Shown: positions 33,416-42,814 of the stretch, one piece after another
Layout: the number at the start of each line of letters is the position of its first letter
Numbering within the stretch: position 1 is the stretch's first letter
The notes under the pieces: generated by a model
Told to the model about the DNA's origin: nothing
Databases searched by the model: none
The model's input: the letters and a program-made list of their open reading frames with translations, nothing else
Source of the DNA: Jidongwangia harbinensis
GTDB lineage: Bacteria > Actinomycetota > Actinomycetes > Mycobacteriales > Micromonosporaceae
Assembly (NCBI RefSeq): GCF_020216025.1
Contig: NZ_JAIWNC010000039.1
Span: 29,638-93,637, forward strand
Length of the DNA: 64,000 nucleotides
Reading direction: 5' to 3'
Position numbers and translations under genes: made by a program

Positions 33416-33544
33416 CGGATACCGTTGGCCCTGCTTAGCGTAGGTCCGTTCTACGGATGGTTACCTGCGGAACGGCGTCCCGTGGCCGGACGAGCGCCGT
33501 TCTGCGCGCTTTCGCGCCCATCCGACGCTCTAGGAGGAGTCACC

Positions 33545-34684
33545 TTGATCAAGGCAATCCGCGTCGGTGTGGCGGTCCTCGCCACATCGGCGTTTCTCGC
33601 CGTCGCCGTCCAGCCGGTCCAGGCCGCCGGCCGGGCGACGACCGGCGCATCGGCAGATCGCGAATCCCGGCTCGGCACCCGCACCCAGCCCCTGCGCTGG
33701 GCGGCGCCGCACGACCTGCGTATCGGTACCGCCGTGGCGGGCGGCGGCCACCACCTCGAGCAGGAATATCCGGATCCGTTCACGTACGACCGTCCCTACC
33801 GGCGTGTCCTGGGTCGTGAGTTCAATTCGGCCTCGCCCGAGAATCAGATGAAGTGGGAGTTCATTCACCCCGAGCGCAACAAGTACAACTTCAAGCCGGC
33901 CGACGCGATCGTCCGGTTCGCCCGCCAGCACGGCCAGGTCGTCCGCGGGCACACCCTGCTGTGGCACAGCCAGAACCCGGCCTGGCTGCAGGAGGGCGAG
34001 TTCACCAAGGGCGAGCTGCGCGCGATCCTGAAGGAGCACATCTTCACGGTGGTCGGCCGGTACCGCGGGCAGATCCACCAGTGGGACGTCGCGAACGAGA
34101 TCTTCAACGAGAACGGCGAGTACCGCCAGGAGAACATCTTCATCCGGGAGCTCGGTCCCGGCATCGTCGCCGACGCGTTCCGCTGGGCGCACCGGGCCGA
34201 CCCCAAGGCCCAGCTGTTCCTCAACGACTACGGCGTGGACTGGCCGGGCGTCAAGGTGGACGCGTACGAGGCGCTGGCCAAGCAGCTCCTCGCCGATCGG
34301 GTGCCGCTGCACGGCTTCGCGTCGCAGGCGCACCTGAGCATGCGCTACGGCGCTCCGGACCAGCTCGCCGGCGTGCTGCAGCGCTTCGACGACCTGGGCC
34401 TGTACACCGCGATCACCGAACTCGACGTGCGGATGGATCTGCCGGAGGGCGGCGTGCCGACCGCCGAGCAGCTGCAGACGCAGGCCGCGTACTACAAGAC
34501 CGTCCTGGACGCCTGCCTGGCCGTCGAGGACTGCAACTCGTTCACCATCTGGGGCTTCACGGACAAGTACTCCTGGGTGCCGGTGTTCTTCCCGAGTGAA
34601 GGCGCCGCCACCGTGATGTGGGAGGACTTCAGCCTCAAGCCGGCGTACTTCGCGCTGCGCGACACGCTGGCCGCGGCCCGCTGA
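33545..34684 (+). CDS. Secreted GH10 endo-1,4-beta-xylanase
   Basis: 379 residues from a TTG at 33545, chosen because AGGAGGAGTCACC stands directly before it and a signal peptide begins there (to ~PVQAAGRA). A single GH10 domain follows, with the acid/base Glu185 in WDVANEIFN and the nucleophile Glu292 in ITELDVRM. HTLLWHSQNPAW and FTIWGFTDKYSW are family hallmarks. It has no binding module. Expected to cut xylan backbones outside the cell. Hairpin terminator follows. Confidence 0.95.
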   Translation: MIKAIRVGVAVLATSAFLAVAVQPVQAAGRATTGASADRESRLGTRTQPLRWAAPHDLRIGTAVAGGGHHLEQEYPDPFTYDRPYRRVLGREFNSASPENQMKWEFIHPERNKYNFKPADAIVRFARQHGQVVRGHTLLWHSQNPAWLQEGEFTKGELRAILKEHIFTVVGRYRGQIHQWDVANEIFNENGEYRQENIFIRELGPGIVADAFRWAHRADPKAQLFLNDYGVDWPGVKVDAYEALAKQLLADRVPLHGFASQAHLSMRYGAPDQLAGVLQRFDDLGLYTAITELDVRMDLPEGGVPTAEQLQTQAAYYKTVLDACLAVEDCNSFTIWGFTDKYSWVPVFFPSEGAATVMWEDFSLKPAYFALRDTLAAAR

Positions 34685-34692
34685 CACCCGGC

Positions 34693-34730
34693 GGCCGGTC
34701 GTCGCCACCCCGCGGTGGCGGCGGCCGGCC
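34693..34730. terminator. Long hairpin after xylanase gene
   Basis: Arms of 17 bases at 34693-34709 and 34714-34730 pair with two G-U pairs around loop CCGC. It lies between the convergent GH10 and radical SAM stops and may act on both. Confidence 0.7.
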
Positions 34731-34741
34731 GGCTCCGGCCG

Positions 34742-36664
34742 TCAGCGGCCGGGCGACGACGGCAGGGCGAGCGACAGCGCCAGGTTGCCGTCGAGGAACA
34801 TCAGGCCGCGCCGGCCGAACTCGCGGAGTGCGACCCGGATGTCGTCGGCCGGCAGGGTCCGGTCGAGCCGGTCCCGGACGCCGTCGGCGGTGATCGGCCG
34901 GTCCACGCAGGCGTGGTAGATCTCGGCCAGCTCGTCGTGGAACGTGTACGTGCCCTCCGAGCCGGGATGCCGGGCGTCGTAGATCTGCACGAAACCCGGG
35001 GCGTACCAGTAGGTCAGCTGGGGGCGGGTGGGGCCGTTCCAGGCCGCCGTCCACTGCTCGACCGCGTCCCGTACCCCGTGATAGGTGTCGTCGGGCAGGG
35101 CGTCGGCCAGCTCGTACTCGAAGAAGTAGGCCACCTTGTCGAGGTCCACCGTGTCCGGGTAGACGTACCGGTAGCTGGTCTCGGGTTCGCGGCGGAGCGT
35201 GCGGTTGCGGGTGGAGTCGGTGAACAGCGGACTGAACCGCTCCATCCAGATCCGGCCCGCGGTGCCCGGTGGTTGCAGGTGGACCAGGTGCGGCATGGCC
35301 GCCGCCTGTTCGGCATAGTCGGCCGCGGTCTCGCCGGGGAAGCCCCAGAGGATGTTCCACGCCACGTCGATGCCGTAGTACCTCGACCAGCGCAACAGGT
35401 TGACGTTCTGCGCGGCGCGGACGCCCTTGCGCATCAGGCCGAGAACCCGGGTGCTCAGCGACTCGAGTCCGGGTTGGATGTGGTCCACGCCGCCGCGGGC
35501 CAGCAGGCGGACCTGGTCGCGGCTGACGTTCGACTTGATCTCGTAGAACATCCGGTAGTCGGCGCCGCTGTCGACGATCTTCGGGAACAGTTCGGTCAGG
35601 TACTTCATGTCCAGGATGTTGTCCACCGCCTCGAACCGGAAGCTCCGGTAGCGGCGGGCCTGGGTGGCCAGTTCGGTCAGCACCCGGGCCGGCGACTTGG
35701 CGCGGAACTCCATGGTGGTGCCGTTGAGGCCGCAGAACGTGCAGTGGTGTTTGGCGCCCCACCAGCAGCCCCGGGCCGTTTCGATGGGAATCCAGGTGGA
35801 CCGGTGCGCGGCCGGGTCGAGCAGGCCGAGGCGTTCGGCCCGGCTGAAGTACTCGGTGTAGTCCGGTGGACCGGCGTCGTCGAGCCGGCGGACCGGCGGA
35901 CCGGGCGGGGTCAGCACCGCCCTGCCGTCCACCCGCCGGGCCACCCCCGGCACCGCGCCCGGATCGGTGCCGTCCGCCAAAGCGGCCAGCAACGCCGGAA
36001 ACGCGACGTCGCCCTCGCCGACGACGGCGTAGTCGATGCAGTCCGTGGCGCGCACCAGTTCGACGCCCATCTCCCCGTCGAAGTTCGCGCCGCCGAAGAC
36101 GGTCACCAGCTCCGGGTGGCGCTCCTTGAGCCGGCGCGCCAGCGCGAACGAGGCGACGCTCTGCTGGAACGTGGAGCTGAAGCCGACGACCCGCACGCCA
36201 CCCCAGTCGAACCCGTCGAGCAGAGCGTCCAGATAGGACGGCACCTCGACGCGGCGCAGCCGCAGCAACAGCTCCCGGGCCGTGTCCGGGTCGCCGAGGT
36301 ACGCCAGGTCGTCGGCGAAGTCGACGGCCAGTCGTCCGTCCGGGTCGGGGGCGTCGGCACCGAACGCCGCCACCGAGAACAGCCAGTCGCCGGTCATCCG
36401 CCCGCGGTGCTTGGCCAGCGTGCGGTACTGCTCGGCGCCGAGCTGCCGGGCGAAGTCGAGGTTGGCGTGCAGCGTCCGCACCGGGAAGTGGTGCGCGTCG
36501 CCGATCGTCTTGAGGAGACCGAGCTGGATCGACGGCCGGTCGAACTCCATGAACGGCATCGACACCACGACGGTCGGCCAGTCGGCGCGCCGGGCCCGGG
36601 TGGCGGCGTCGGCGGCCCGCACGGCGGCGGGCCGCGACGGGCTCAGGGACAGCGACTGCACCAC
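34742..36664 (-). CDS. Cobalamin-type radical SAM enzyme of RiPP maturation family
   Basis: 640 residues from a GTG at 36664, four bases after the candidate precursor stop. Residues ~155-230 form a B12-binding-like Rossmann region (GFSSTFQQSVASFALARRLK, VFGGANFDG). The iron-sulfur cluster motif is C-x7-C-x2-C at Cys300, Cys308 and Cys311 (RGCWWGAKHHCTFCGLNG). This is the hallmark of the family annotated as RiPP maturation radical SAM protein 1 or C-methyltransferase. Members methylate or rearrange residues in ribosomal peptides. A ~130-residue C-terminal domain follows. Pairing with a small ORF directly upstream supports a peptide substrate. Confidence 0.9.
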   Translation of the reverse strand: MVQSLSLSPSRPAAVRAADAATRARRADWPTVVVSMPFMEFDRPSIQLGLLKTIGDAHHFPVRTLHANLDFARQLGAEQYRTLAKHRGRMTGDWLFSVAAFGADAPDPDGRLAVDFADDLAYLGDPDTARELLLRLRRVEVPSYLDALLDGFDWGGVRVVGFSSTFQQSVASFALARRLKERHPELVTVFGGANFDGEMGVELVRATDCIDYAVVGEGDVAFPALLAALADGTDPGAVPGVARRVDGRAVLTPPGPPVRRLDDAGPPDYTEYFSRAERLGLLDPAAHRSTWIPIETARGCWWGAKHHCTFCGLNGTTMEFRAKSPARVLTELATQARRYRSFRFEAVDNILDMKYLTELFPKIVDSGADYRMFYEIKSNVSRDQVRLLARGGVDHIQPGLESLSTRVLGLMRKGVRAAQNVNLLRWSRYYGIDVAWNILWGFPGETAADYAEQAAAMPHLVHLQPPGTAGRIWMERFSPLFTDSTRNRTLRREPETSYRYVYPDTVDLDKVAYFFEYELADALPDDTYHGVRDAVEQWTAAWNGPTRPQLTYWYAPGFVQIYDARHPGSEGTYTFHDELAEIYHACVDRPITADGVRDRLDRTLPADDIRVALREFGRRGLMFLDGNLALSLALPSSPGR

Positions 36665-36668
36665 CGGA

Positions 36669-36905
36669 TCAGGTGGGCAGCTTGATGGTGGGGACGGCCA
36701 TCGACTGGTCGATGATCCCCGGCGTGAACGCCCGGTCGAACTGCGCCACGAAGTCCGGTGGCGGGCTGTCGTCGGCGGTGGCCGCGACCGCCGGTCCGCC
36801 GATCAGCACGCCGGCCAGGCCGACCGCGAGCGCGGCCGGACCGGCCCGGCGCCCGGTGGCCCCGCGGGTGGTGGGTTCGTCGCGATCGGGCGTGCTGCCG
36901 GACAT
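36669..36905 (-). CDS. Candidate RiPP precursor peptide
   Basis: 78 residues from the ATG at 36905 behind AGGAGG. An N-terminal charged part (MSGSTPDRDEPTTRG) is followed by a hydrophobic stretch (AALAVGLAGVLIGGPAVAATA) that looks like a signal peptide. The last ~30 residues are DDSPPPDFVAQFDRAF and then TPGIIDQSMAVPTIKLPT. Two Ile plus Val/Pro/Thr residues near the end fit targets of the radical SAM C-methyltransferase encoded 4 bases downstream. No matching precursor family recognised. The substrate role is inferred from position, size and the partner enzyme. Confidence 0.7.
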   Translation of the reverse strand: MSGSTPDRDEPTTRGATGRRAGPAALAVGLAGVLIGGPAVAATADDSPPPDFVAQFDRAFTPGIIDQSMAVPTIKLPT

Positions 36906-36999
36906 CAAGATCCTCCTGGGTGAGTGCGAACCAGCCGACGTCGATGGTGGACGCTTTGAGTTGCCAGCGGCGCATAGTGTCACGTTGCCGATACGACAT

Positions 37000-39900
37000 C
37001 TATAGCGGTCCGGGGTCCGGGATGTCATCGGGCAGGGCGGCAAGTTTCGCACGCAGATTGTCGGCCTCGGCGACCACGTAATCCTCCCGCAGGGCCAGGG
37101 CGAGACGCCAGGCGCTCGCCGCCGCGCCGAGGTCGCCGGCGTCCCGGTGGATGTCGCCGATCCGGTCCAGCACCCACGCCTCGTACGAGCGGTCGTCCAG
37201 GTCGCGCCACAACGTCAGCGCCCGCTGGTAGCAGTGCACCGCCTCCGCGGACCGGTTGAGCTGCAGGTGGATCTCCCCCAGGCTGTCCCAGGTGTGCGCC
37301 TCGCCGTCCCGGTCCTCGATGCGCTGGTGCAGCGCCAGCGCCTCCTCGCAGTAGGCCAGCGCCTCGGGCCCGGCGCCGAGGCGGGCGTGGAACAGCCCGA
37401 TCGCGTTGAGCGCGTCGGCCTGGCCCACCGTGCTGCCGCCGGCCCGGAATCTCGCCAGCGACTCCTGGGCCTGGTACAGCCCGTCGGCGTCGTCGCCGGC
37501 CCGGTCCGACACCGCGGCCAGGTTGAGGTGGGCGCGTCCGGCACCGACGTCGTCGCCGCACTCCGCGTACCCGTGCAGCGCCTGGCGTAGATGCTCGCGG
37601 GCCTCGGCGACCCGGTCGACCCGGATGAGGGCGCGGGCCAGTCCCCGGTGCGCGCCGGCCTGCCGGGCGACGTCGCCCAGCCGGAGCGCGGCGGCCAGCG
37701 CGGCGCGTTGCACGGTGACCGCGTCGTCGCGGGCCTCCCGGCGGTCCAGGAACGTGGTGAGCGCCCAGGCCAGCTGGCACACCGACGCGTCGAGCCCGGC
37801 GCGGGCGGCGCGGTCGACGACGGCCAGCAGCACCGGGTACTCGACGGTGAACCAGGCCCACGCCGCCCGGCGGTCGGCCACCTCCGGGCACACCACGTCC
37901 GGTTCGGGCGGCGGCACCGGCAGCGGTTCGCGGTGCGGGTTGAGCAGGCGGTCGGCCGCGTAGGCGGTGTGCGAGTAGTGGTCGACCATGCGGCGCAGCG
38001 CGGTGTCCCGGTGTTCCGCCTTCTCGTCCTGCTCGACCTGTTCGGCCGCGTACGCCCGCAGCAGGTCGTGGAACCCGAAGCGGTGCGGCACCTGCTCCTC
38101 GACCAGGTTCGCCTTGGTCAGGGCGGCCAGGGTCGCGGTGACCTCGCGTACCCGGGCACCGGCCAGGCTGGCCGCCGCGCTCACCGAGATGTCCGGGCCG
38201 GGGTGCAGCCCGAGCAGCCGGAACAGGCGGGCCGCCTCGGCCCGCAGGGTGCCGTAGGACCAGGAGAACATGGTGCGTACGTCGGTGGCCCGGTCCCCGT
38301 GGTCGAACGCGTCCAGGCTGCCGCGCGCCTCGGCCAGCGAGTCGGCCAGCACGGTGAGCGGGAAGCCGGGCCGGGTGGCCGCCCGGGCCGCCACGACGCT
38401 CAGGGCCAGCGGCAGCCCGGCACACGCGGCGACGATCTGGTCGACCGCTCCGGGCTCGCCGGTGACCCGCTCCGGGCCGAGGCGCCGGGCCAGCAACCGG
38501 CGGGCGTCGGCGCCGGTCAGCGGGTCCAGGACGACCGGCCGGGCGCCGTCGGCGATCAGCCCGGTCAGCTCGTCGCGGCTGGTCACGATGACCAGGCTGC
38601 CGGACGCGCCGGGCAGCAGCGGACGGACGTGGTCGGAGTCGCGGGCGTTGTCCAGCACCACCAGCACCCGGCGTCCGGCCAGCAGGCTGCGGTACAGCGC
38701 CGCCTGCGCCTCGGCGCCCACCGGGACCATCTGGGCCGGCACACCGAAGGCGTCGAGGAACCCGCGGACCGCGTCCGGCCACTGCCGGGCCGCGTCGCCG
38801 GGGTCGAATCCGCGCAGGTTGACGTAGAGCTGGCCGTCCGGGAAGTCGTCGCGGATCTGGTGCGCCCAGTGCAGGGCCAGCGCGCTCTTGCCGACGCCGG
38901 CCATGCCGGTCAGCGTGATGATCGTGGTGGCGGCCGCCGGGTCGGCGGGGCCGGTCCGGGACAGCCCACGCAACCGGTCGATCTGCGCGTCACGCCCGAT
39001 GAAGTGCACCGGGCCGTGCGGCAGTTGCGCGGGAACGACCTGCGGCTGACCGCGGTCCGGGGGCGCGTCCGGTGCCGGCGGACCGGCCGGAACCGGCGGC
39101 GCGGCCTCGGCGAACGGCTCCGGGTCGGTCTCCGCGGTGAGCAGCCGGGTGTGCAGGCGCCGCAGTTCCGGCCCGGGCTCCACGCCGAGTTCGTCGACCA
39201 GCCGGCGGCGCACCTGCTGGTACGCCGCCAGCGCGTCGGCCTGCCGTCCGGCCCGGTTGAGGGCCAGCATGAACAGCCCGTGCAGCGGTTCGCGGAGCGG
39301 ATGCTCGGCGGTCAGTTGCTGGAGTTCGGCGATCACGTCCCGGTGCCGGCCCAGTTCCAGGTCCAGTTCCAGCCGCTCCTCGAGGGCGCCGAAGCGGCGT
39401 TCGGTGAGCCGGTCCCGTTCCGCGTCCAGCAGCGGGCTGGTGAGGCCGTCACAGAGCGGGCCACGCCACAGCGCCAGCGCCGCGTGCAGCGTCTCGGCGG
39501 CGGCGAGCAGGTCGCCGGCGGCCCGGGCGCTGCGGGCGCGCCGCGTCGCCCGCTCGAAGTCGTGCAGGTCGAGGCCGCCGGGCGGGACGGCGAGCAGGTA
39601 TCGGCCGTCGGTCCAGGTGAGCAGCGTGGACGGAGTGCCCCGGGGCCGGCGTGGCTCCAGCACCCGGCGGAGCGACGAGACGTGCTTCTGCACCAGGTTG
39701 ACCGCGTACGCGGGAGCGTTCTCCCCCCACACCTCGTCGATCAGCCGTTCCCGGCTCACCGGCTGATTGGACTGCAGTAACAGCACCGCCAGCAGCACCC
39801 GGGTCTGCACCGGCCCCGGATTGAGCACGTCGCCGGCGATCCGGGCGCGGAGCGGGCCGAGCACCTCGAAGCGGACCTCCGGTGGGACGTCGACGGTCAT
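37000..39900 (-). CDS. SARP-type regulator with NB-ARC and TPR domains (AfsR-like)
   Basis: 966 residues. Winged-helix DNA-binding domain ~10-105 (RERLIDEVWGENAP), bacterial transcriptional activation domain ~110-260, and NB-ARC ATPase with P-loop GMAGVGKSAL near 330 and LVVLDNA Walker B. TPR repeats run from ~690 to the end. This is the large AfsR/SARP architecture common in secondary metabolism. It diverges from the NRPS operon at 40096 and ends 94 bases before the RiPP precursor start; control of one or both is likely. Confidence 0.93.
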   Translation of the reverse strand: MTVDVPPEVRFEVLGPLRARIAGDVLNPGPVQTRVLLAVLLLQSNQPVSRERLIDEVWGENAPAYAVNLVQKHVSSLRRVLEPRRPRGTPSTLLTWTDGRYLLAVPPGGLDLHDFERATRRARSARAAGDLLAAAETLHAALALWRGPLCDGLTSPLLDAERDRLTERRFGALEERLELDLELGRHRDVIAELQQLTAEHPLREPLHGLFMLALNRAGRQADALAAYQQVRRRLVDELGVEPGPELRRLHTRLLTAETDPEPFAEAAPPVPAGPPAPDAPPDRGQPQVVPAQLPHGPVHFIGRDAQIDRLRGLSRTGPADPAAATTIITLTGMAGVGKSALALHWAHQIRDDFPDGQLYVNLRGFDPGDAARQWPDAVRGFLDAFGVPAQMVPVGAEAQAALYRSLLAGRRVLVVLDNARDSDHVRPLLPGASGSLVIVTSRDELTGLIADGARPVVLDPLTGADARRLLARRLGPERVTGEPGAVDQIVAACAGLPLALSVVAARAATRPGFPLTVLADSLAEARGSLDAFDHGDRATDVRTMFSWSYGTLRAEAARLFRLLGLHPGPDISVSAAASLAGARVREVTATLAALTKANLVEEQVPHRFGFHDLLRAYAAEQVEQDEKAEHRDTALRRMVDHYSHTAYAADRLLNPHREPLPVPPPEPDVVCPEVADRRAAWAWFTVEYPVLLAVVDRAARAGLDASVCQLAWALTTFLDRREARDDAVTVQRAALAAALRLGDVARQAGAHRGLARALIRVDRVAEAREHLRQALHGYAECGDDVGAGRAHLNLAAVSDRAGDDADGLYQAQESLARFRAGGSTVGQADALNAIGLFHARLGAGPEALAYCEEALALHQRIEDRDGEAHTWDSLGEIHLQLNRSAEAVHCYQRALTLWRDLDDRSYEAWVLDRIGDIHRDAGDLGAAASAWRLALALREDYVVAEADNLRAKLAALPDDIPDPGPL

Positions 39901-39922
39901 CGCCGCAGCCCGGCAGCGCCCA

Positions 39923-39960
39923 GTCCAGTGGCCGGTCCAGCGAGTCGTCCAGCGCGGTCC
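39923..39960. promoter_or_regulatory. GTCCAG direct repeats upstream of SARP gene
   Basis: GTCCAG occurs at 39923, 39935 and 39947, with a related GGTCC at 39956, a spacing near one helical turn. SARP regulators bind short direct repeats spaced about 11 or 22 bp, so this is a candidate SARP site for self-regulation or for the divergent operon. The whole divergent region is 39901-40095. Confidence 0.4.
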
Positions 39961-40095
39961 GGACTCTGAGAGGCGGCAGCAACGCGGTCCGCATCGATCA
40001 CGCCCAAATTGTACGGACCCGCGACCGCCTCATCCGATTTGACGGCACCAAGGCAGATATCAGACACCGCCCCCACCGACACCGAGAGGCTCCAC

Positions 40096-41412
40096 ATGTA
40101 TGACGTCCTCTGCGTAGGATTCGGGCCCGCCAACATCGCGCTCGCCATCGCCCTCGAAGAGCTGTGGCCGACGGCCCGGGTGAAGTTCATCGAACGGGAG
40201 CCGGCGGCACGTTGGCAACCCGCCATGATGATCGACGGCGCGGACATCCAGAACGACCCGTTGCGGGACCTGGTCACGCCGCGCAACCCGCGCAGCCGGT
40301 TCACCTTCGTCAACTACCTGCACGAGCAGGGCCGGCTGTTCAAGCATCTCAACCTGCCCAGCCACTTCCCGCTGCGCAAGGAGTACGCGCAGTACATCCG
40401 CTGGGTGGCCGACACCGTCGCGGCGGACGTCGACTACGGCCGCGACGTCACCGGCATCGCGCTGTCCGCCGACGAGCGGGCGATCGAGGTCCGGGCCGGC
40501 GGGCAGACGTACCGCGGTCGTTCGGTGGTGGTCGCGCCGGGCCGATCCGCCATGGTGCCGGCGGTCTTCACCGCCGCGGCGGCCTCGCCGCTGGTCTTCC
40601 ACACCTCGCAGTACCTGCCCGGGCTGGCCGGCCTGAGCGCCGACTGGACCGGCACGGTCGCGGTCGTCGGCGCCAGCCAGAGCGCGGTCGAGGTGGTGCT
40701 CGATCTGGTCAACCGGTTCCCGGCGGCGCGGGTGGTCAACGTGATGTCCGGCTTCGGCTACCGCCTCAAGGACACCAGCCCGTTCTCCGAGGAGGTCTAC
40801 TTCCCGGAGTTCGTGGAGTACTACTACCGGGCCTCGGCCGCGGGCAAGCAGCGGCTGCGCGACCAGCTCCGCCCGACCAACTACTCGGCCGCCGACCGGG
40901 ACGTCATCGACGCGCTCTACCTGCGCATGTACGAGGACGACCTGGACGGGCGGCACCGGGTCTCGTTGCGTACCAACCGGCTGATCACCGCGGCCGAGGT
41001 GGCCGGCGGGCAGGTGCGCCTGCACACCACGGAGCACATCACCGGCGCACCGGACGAGGTGGTCGCCGACCGGGTGATCCTCGCGACCGGATATCTCGAC
41101 CTCGGCACCAGCGGGCGCACCGAGCAACTGCCGCCGCTGCTGCGCGACCTGGCCGGGGTGCTGCGGGCCGACGCGGACCTCGGGCTCTCCGTCGGCCTCG
41201 ACTACCGGGCCGAACCGGCCGCCGGGCACGACGTGCCGCCGGTCTACATCAACGGGCTCTGCGAGACCACCCACGGTCTCGGCGACGCCGGCTCGTTCAG
41301 CCTGCTCGCCCTGCGTTCGCAGGCGATCGTGCAGAGCCTGCGGCACGCCCTGACCGGCGCCGGCGAGGCCGACCTGGTCGCCGCCGGCCCGTCCCGTGGA
41401 CCCGACTTCTAG
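40096..41412 (+). CDS. Flavin N-monooxygenase (lysine/ornithine/diaminobutyrate type)
   Basis: 438 residues from the ATG at 40096 behind GAGAGG. SidA/IucD/PvdA family: FAD-binding CVGFGPANIALAIALEE, NADPH-binding VVGASQSAVEVV near 195, and LATGYLDLG near 330. These enzymes hydroxylate the side-chain amine of Lys, Orn or a related diamine. The next gene makes diaminobutyrate, which points to that as substrate (inference). First gene of the six-gene operon. Confidence 0.92.
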   Translation: MYDVLCVGFGPANIALAIALEELWPTARVKFIEREPAARWQPAMMIDGADIQNDPLRDLVTPRNPRSRFTFVNYLHEQGRLFKHLNLPSHFPLRKEYAQYIRWVADTVAADVDYGRDVTGIALSADERAIEVRAGGQTYRGRSVVVAPGRSAMVPAVFTAAAASPLVFHTSQYLPGLAGLSADWTGTVAVVGASQSAVEVVLDLVNRFPAARVVNVMSGFGYRLKDTSPFSEEVYFPEFVEYYYRASAAGKQRLRDQLRPTNYSAADRDVIDALYLRMYEDDLDGRHRVSLRTNRLITAAEVAGGQVRLHTTEHITGAPDEVVADRVILATGYLDLGTSGRTEQLPPLLRDLAGVLRADADLGLSVGLDYRAEPAAGHDVPPVYINGLCETTHGLGDAGSFSLLALRSQAIVQSLRHALTGAGEADLVAAGPSRGPDF

Positions 41413-41425
41413 AGGAGCACCCGTC

Positions 41426-42814
41426 ATGCCGACCCTGCCCACCGTCGCGGTCGCACCGCACCCGTCCGAAGATCTGTCCGAGCCCGGTCCGCTGGGCGCC
41501 GCCCTGCTGGCCCGGCAGGCACACACCGACTCCAACGCCCGCACCTATCCGCGCCGCCTGCCGGTGGCCATCGCCGAGGCGTCCGGCTCGTACGTGACCG
41601 ACGTGGACGGCCGCCGCTACATCGACTTCCTCAGCGGCGCCGGGGTGCTGGCGCTCGGGCACAACCATCCGGACCTGCTCGCCGCCGTCCGGGAGCAGCT
41701 CTCCACGTTCGTGCACGGCCTGGACTTCCCGACCCCGGTGCGGGCCGAGTTCACCCGGCGCCAGCTCGGCATGTTGCCGGCCCGCCTGCGCGACGACATG
41801 AAGATGCACTTCAGCGGCCCGACCGGCGCGGACGCCGTGGAGGCGGCGATCAAGCTGTGCAAGAAGGCGACCGGGCGCGGCACCGTGGTGGCGTTCCAGG
41901 GGTCGTACCACGGTTCCACGCACGCGGCCATGTCGCTCACCTCGGAGGCGCAGCCCAAGGAGGGGCTGCAGAACCTGATGCCGGGGGTGCACTTCGCGCC
42001 CTACGCCTACTGCCACCGGTGCCCGCTGAGCCTGGCCCCGGCCAGTTGCTCGACCAACTGCGCCGACCTGCTGGTGAACACGTTGCGGGACACGCACGGC
42101 GGGGTGCAGCGCCCGGCCGCCATCATCCTGGAACTCGTCCAGGGCGAGGGCGGCTCGATCCCGGCGCCGGTGGAGTTCGTGCACCGGATCGCCACGATGG
42201 CCCGGGATCTGGACATCCCGCTGGTGGTCGACGAGGTGCAGACCGGCTGCGGGCGGACCGGCACCTGGTTCGCGTTCGAGCAGTACGGCATCGACCCGGA
42301 CGTGGTGGTCGCCTCGAAGGGCCTGTCCGGACTCGGCCTGCCGGTCTCGATGATCATGTACCGGCGGCGGCTGGACACCTGGGCGCCGGGCAGTCACATC
42401 GGCACGTTCCGCGGCAACAACCTGGCCTTCGCCAGCGCGAACGCGTACCTGGACGTGGTCGAGCGGGACGGCCTGCTGGCGCACGTCCGGGAGCAGGGCG
42501 TCTACCTGCTCGCCGCGCTGCGGGCGCTGGGCGCCGGTTCGCCGCTGGTCGGCGACGTCCGGGGCCGCGGCCTGATGCTGGGTGTGGAACTGACCGGGTA
42601 CGGCCCGGCCGGCGCCGCCGAGGTGGCCACCCGGGTCCAGCGGGCGGCGCTGCGGCGCGGCCTGATCGTCGAGATCGGCGGGCGCGACGACTGCGTGATC
42701 CGGCTGCTGCCGCCGCTGAACGTGTCCCGGCACACCGTGGACGAGGCACTGGCCGTGCTCCGCGCGGCGTTCGCCGATGTCGCCGACCAGCTCCGCGCGG
42801 GGGTGGCGGCATGA
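41426..42814 (+). CDS. Diaminobutyrate-2-oxoglutarate-type aminotransferase
   Basis: 462 residues from the ATG at 41426 behind GAGGAG, 13 bases after the monooxygenase stop. Class III PLP aminotransferase with SGPTGADAVEAAIK, VVDEVQTGCGRTG and the PLP lysine Lys298 in VVASKGLSGLG. The cysteine-rich CHRCPLSLAPASCSTNC insert is typical of the DABA aminotransferase branch (EctB/Dat). Expected reaction: aspartate semialdehyde plus glutamate gives L-2,4-diaminobutyrate. No ectoine genes are adjacent, so it likely feeds the NRPS. Confidence 0.9.
   Translation: MPTLPTVAVAPHPSEDLSEPGPLGAALLARQAHTDSNARTYPRRLPVAIAEASGSYVTDVDGRRYIDFLSGAGVLALGHNHPDLLAAVREQLSTFVHGLDFPTPVRAEFTRRQLGMLPARLRDDMKMHFSGPTGADAVEAAIKLCKKATGRGTVVAFQGSYHGSTHAAMSLTSEAQPKEGLQNLMPGVHFAPYAYCHRCPLSLAPASCSTNCADLLVNTLRDTHGGVQRPAAIILELVQGEGGSIPAPVEFVHRIATMARDLDIPLVVDEVQTGCGRTGTWFAFEQYGIDPDVVVASKGLSGLGLPVSMIMYRRRLDTWAPGSHIGTFRGNNLAFASANAYLDVVERDGLLAHVREQGVYLLAALRALGAGSPLVGDVRGRGLMLGVELTGYGPAGAAEVATRVQRAALRRGLIVEIGGRDDCVIRLLPPLNVSRHTVDEALAVLRAAFADVADQLRAGVAA

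Noticed and set aside
36643..36999. A longer frame (starting MRRWQLKASTIDVGWF) overlapping the RiPP precursor
   Set aside because: The start looks natural for ~25 residues, but then the frame becomes Arg/His-rich noise, and the precursor frame has the AGGAGG site. Kept only as a possible short leader peptide.
41426..42814. EctB of an ectoine operon
   Set aside because: No ectA, ectC or ectD neighbours; the gene is locked in the NRPS operon.
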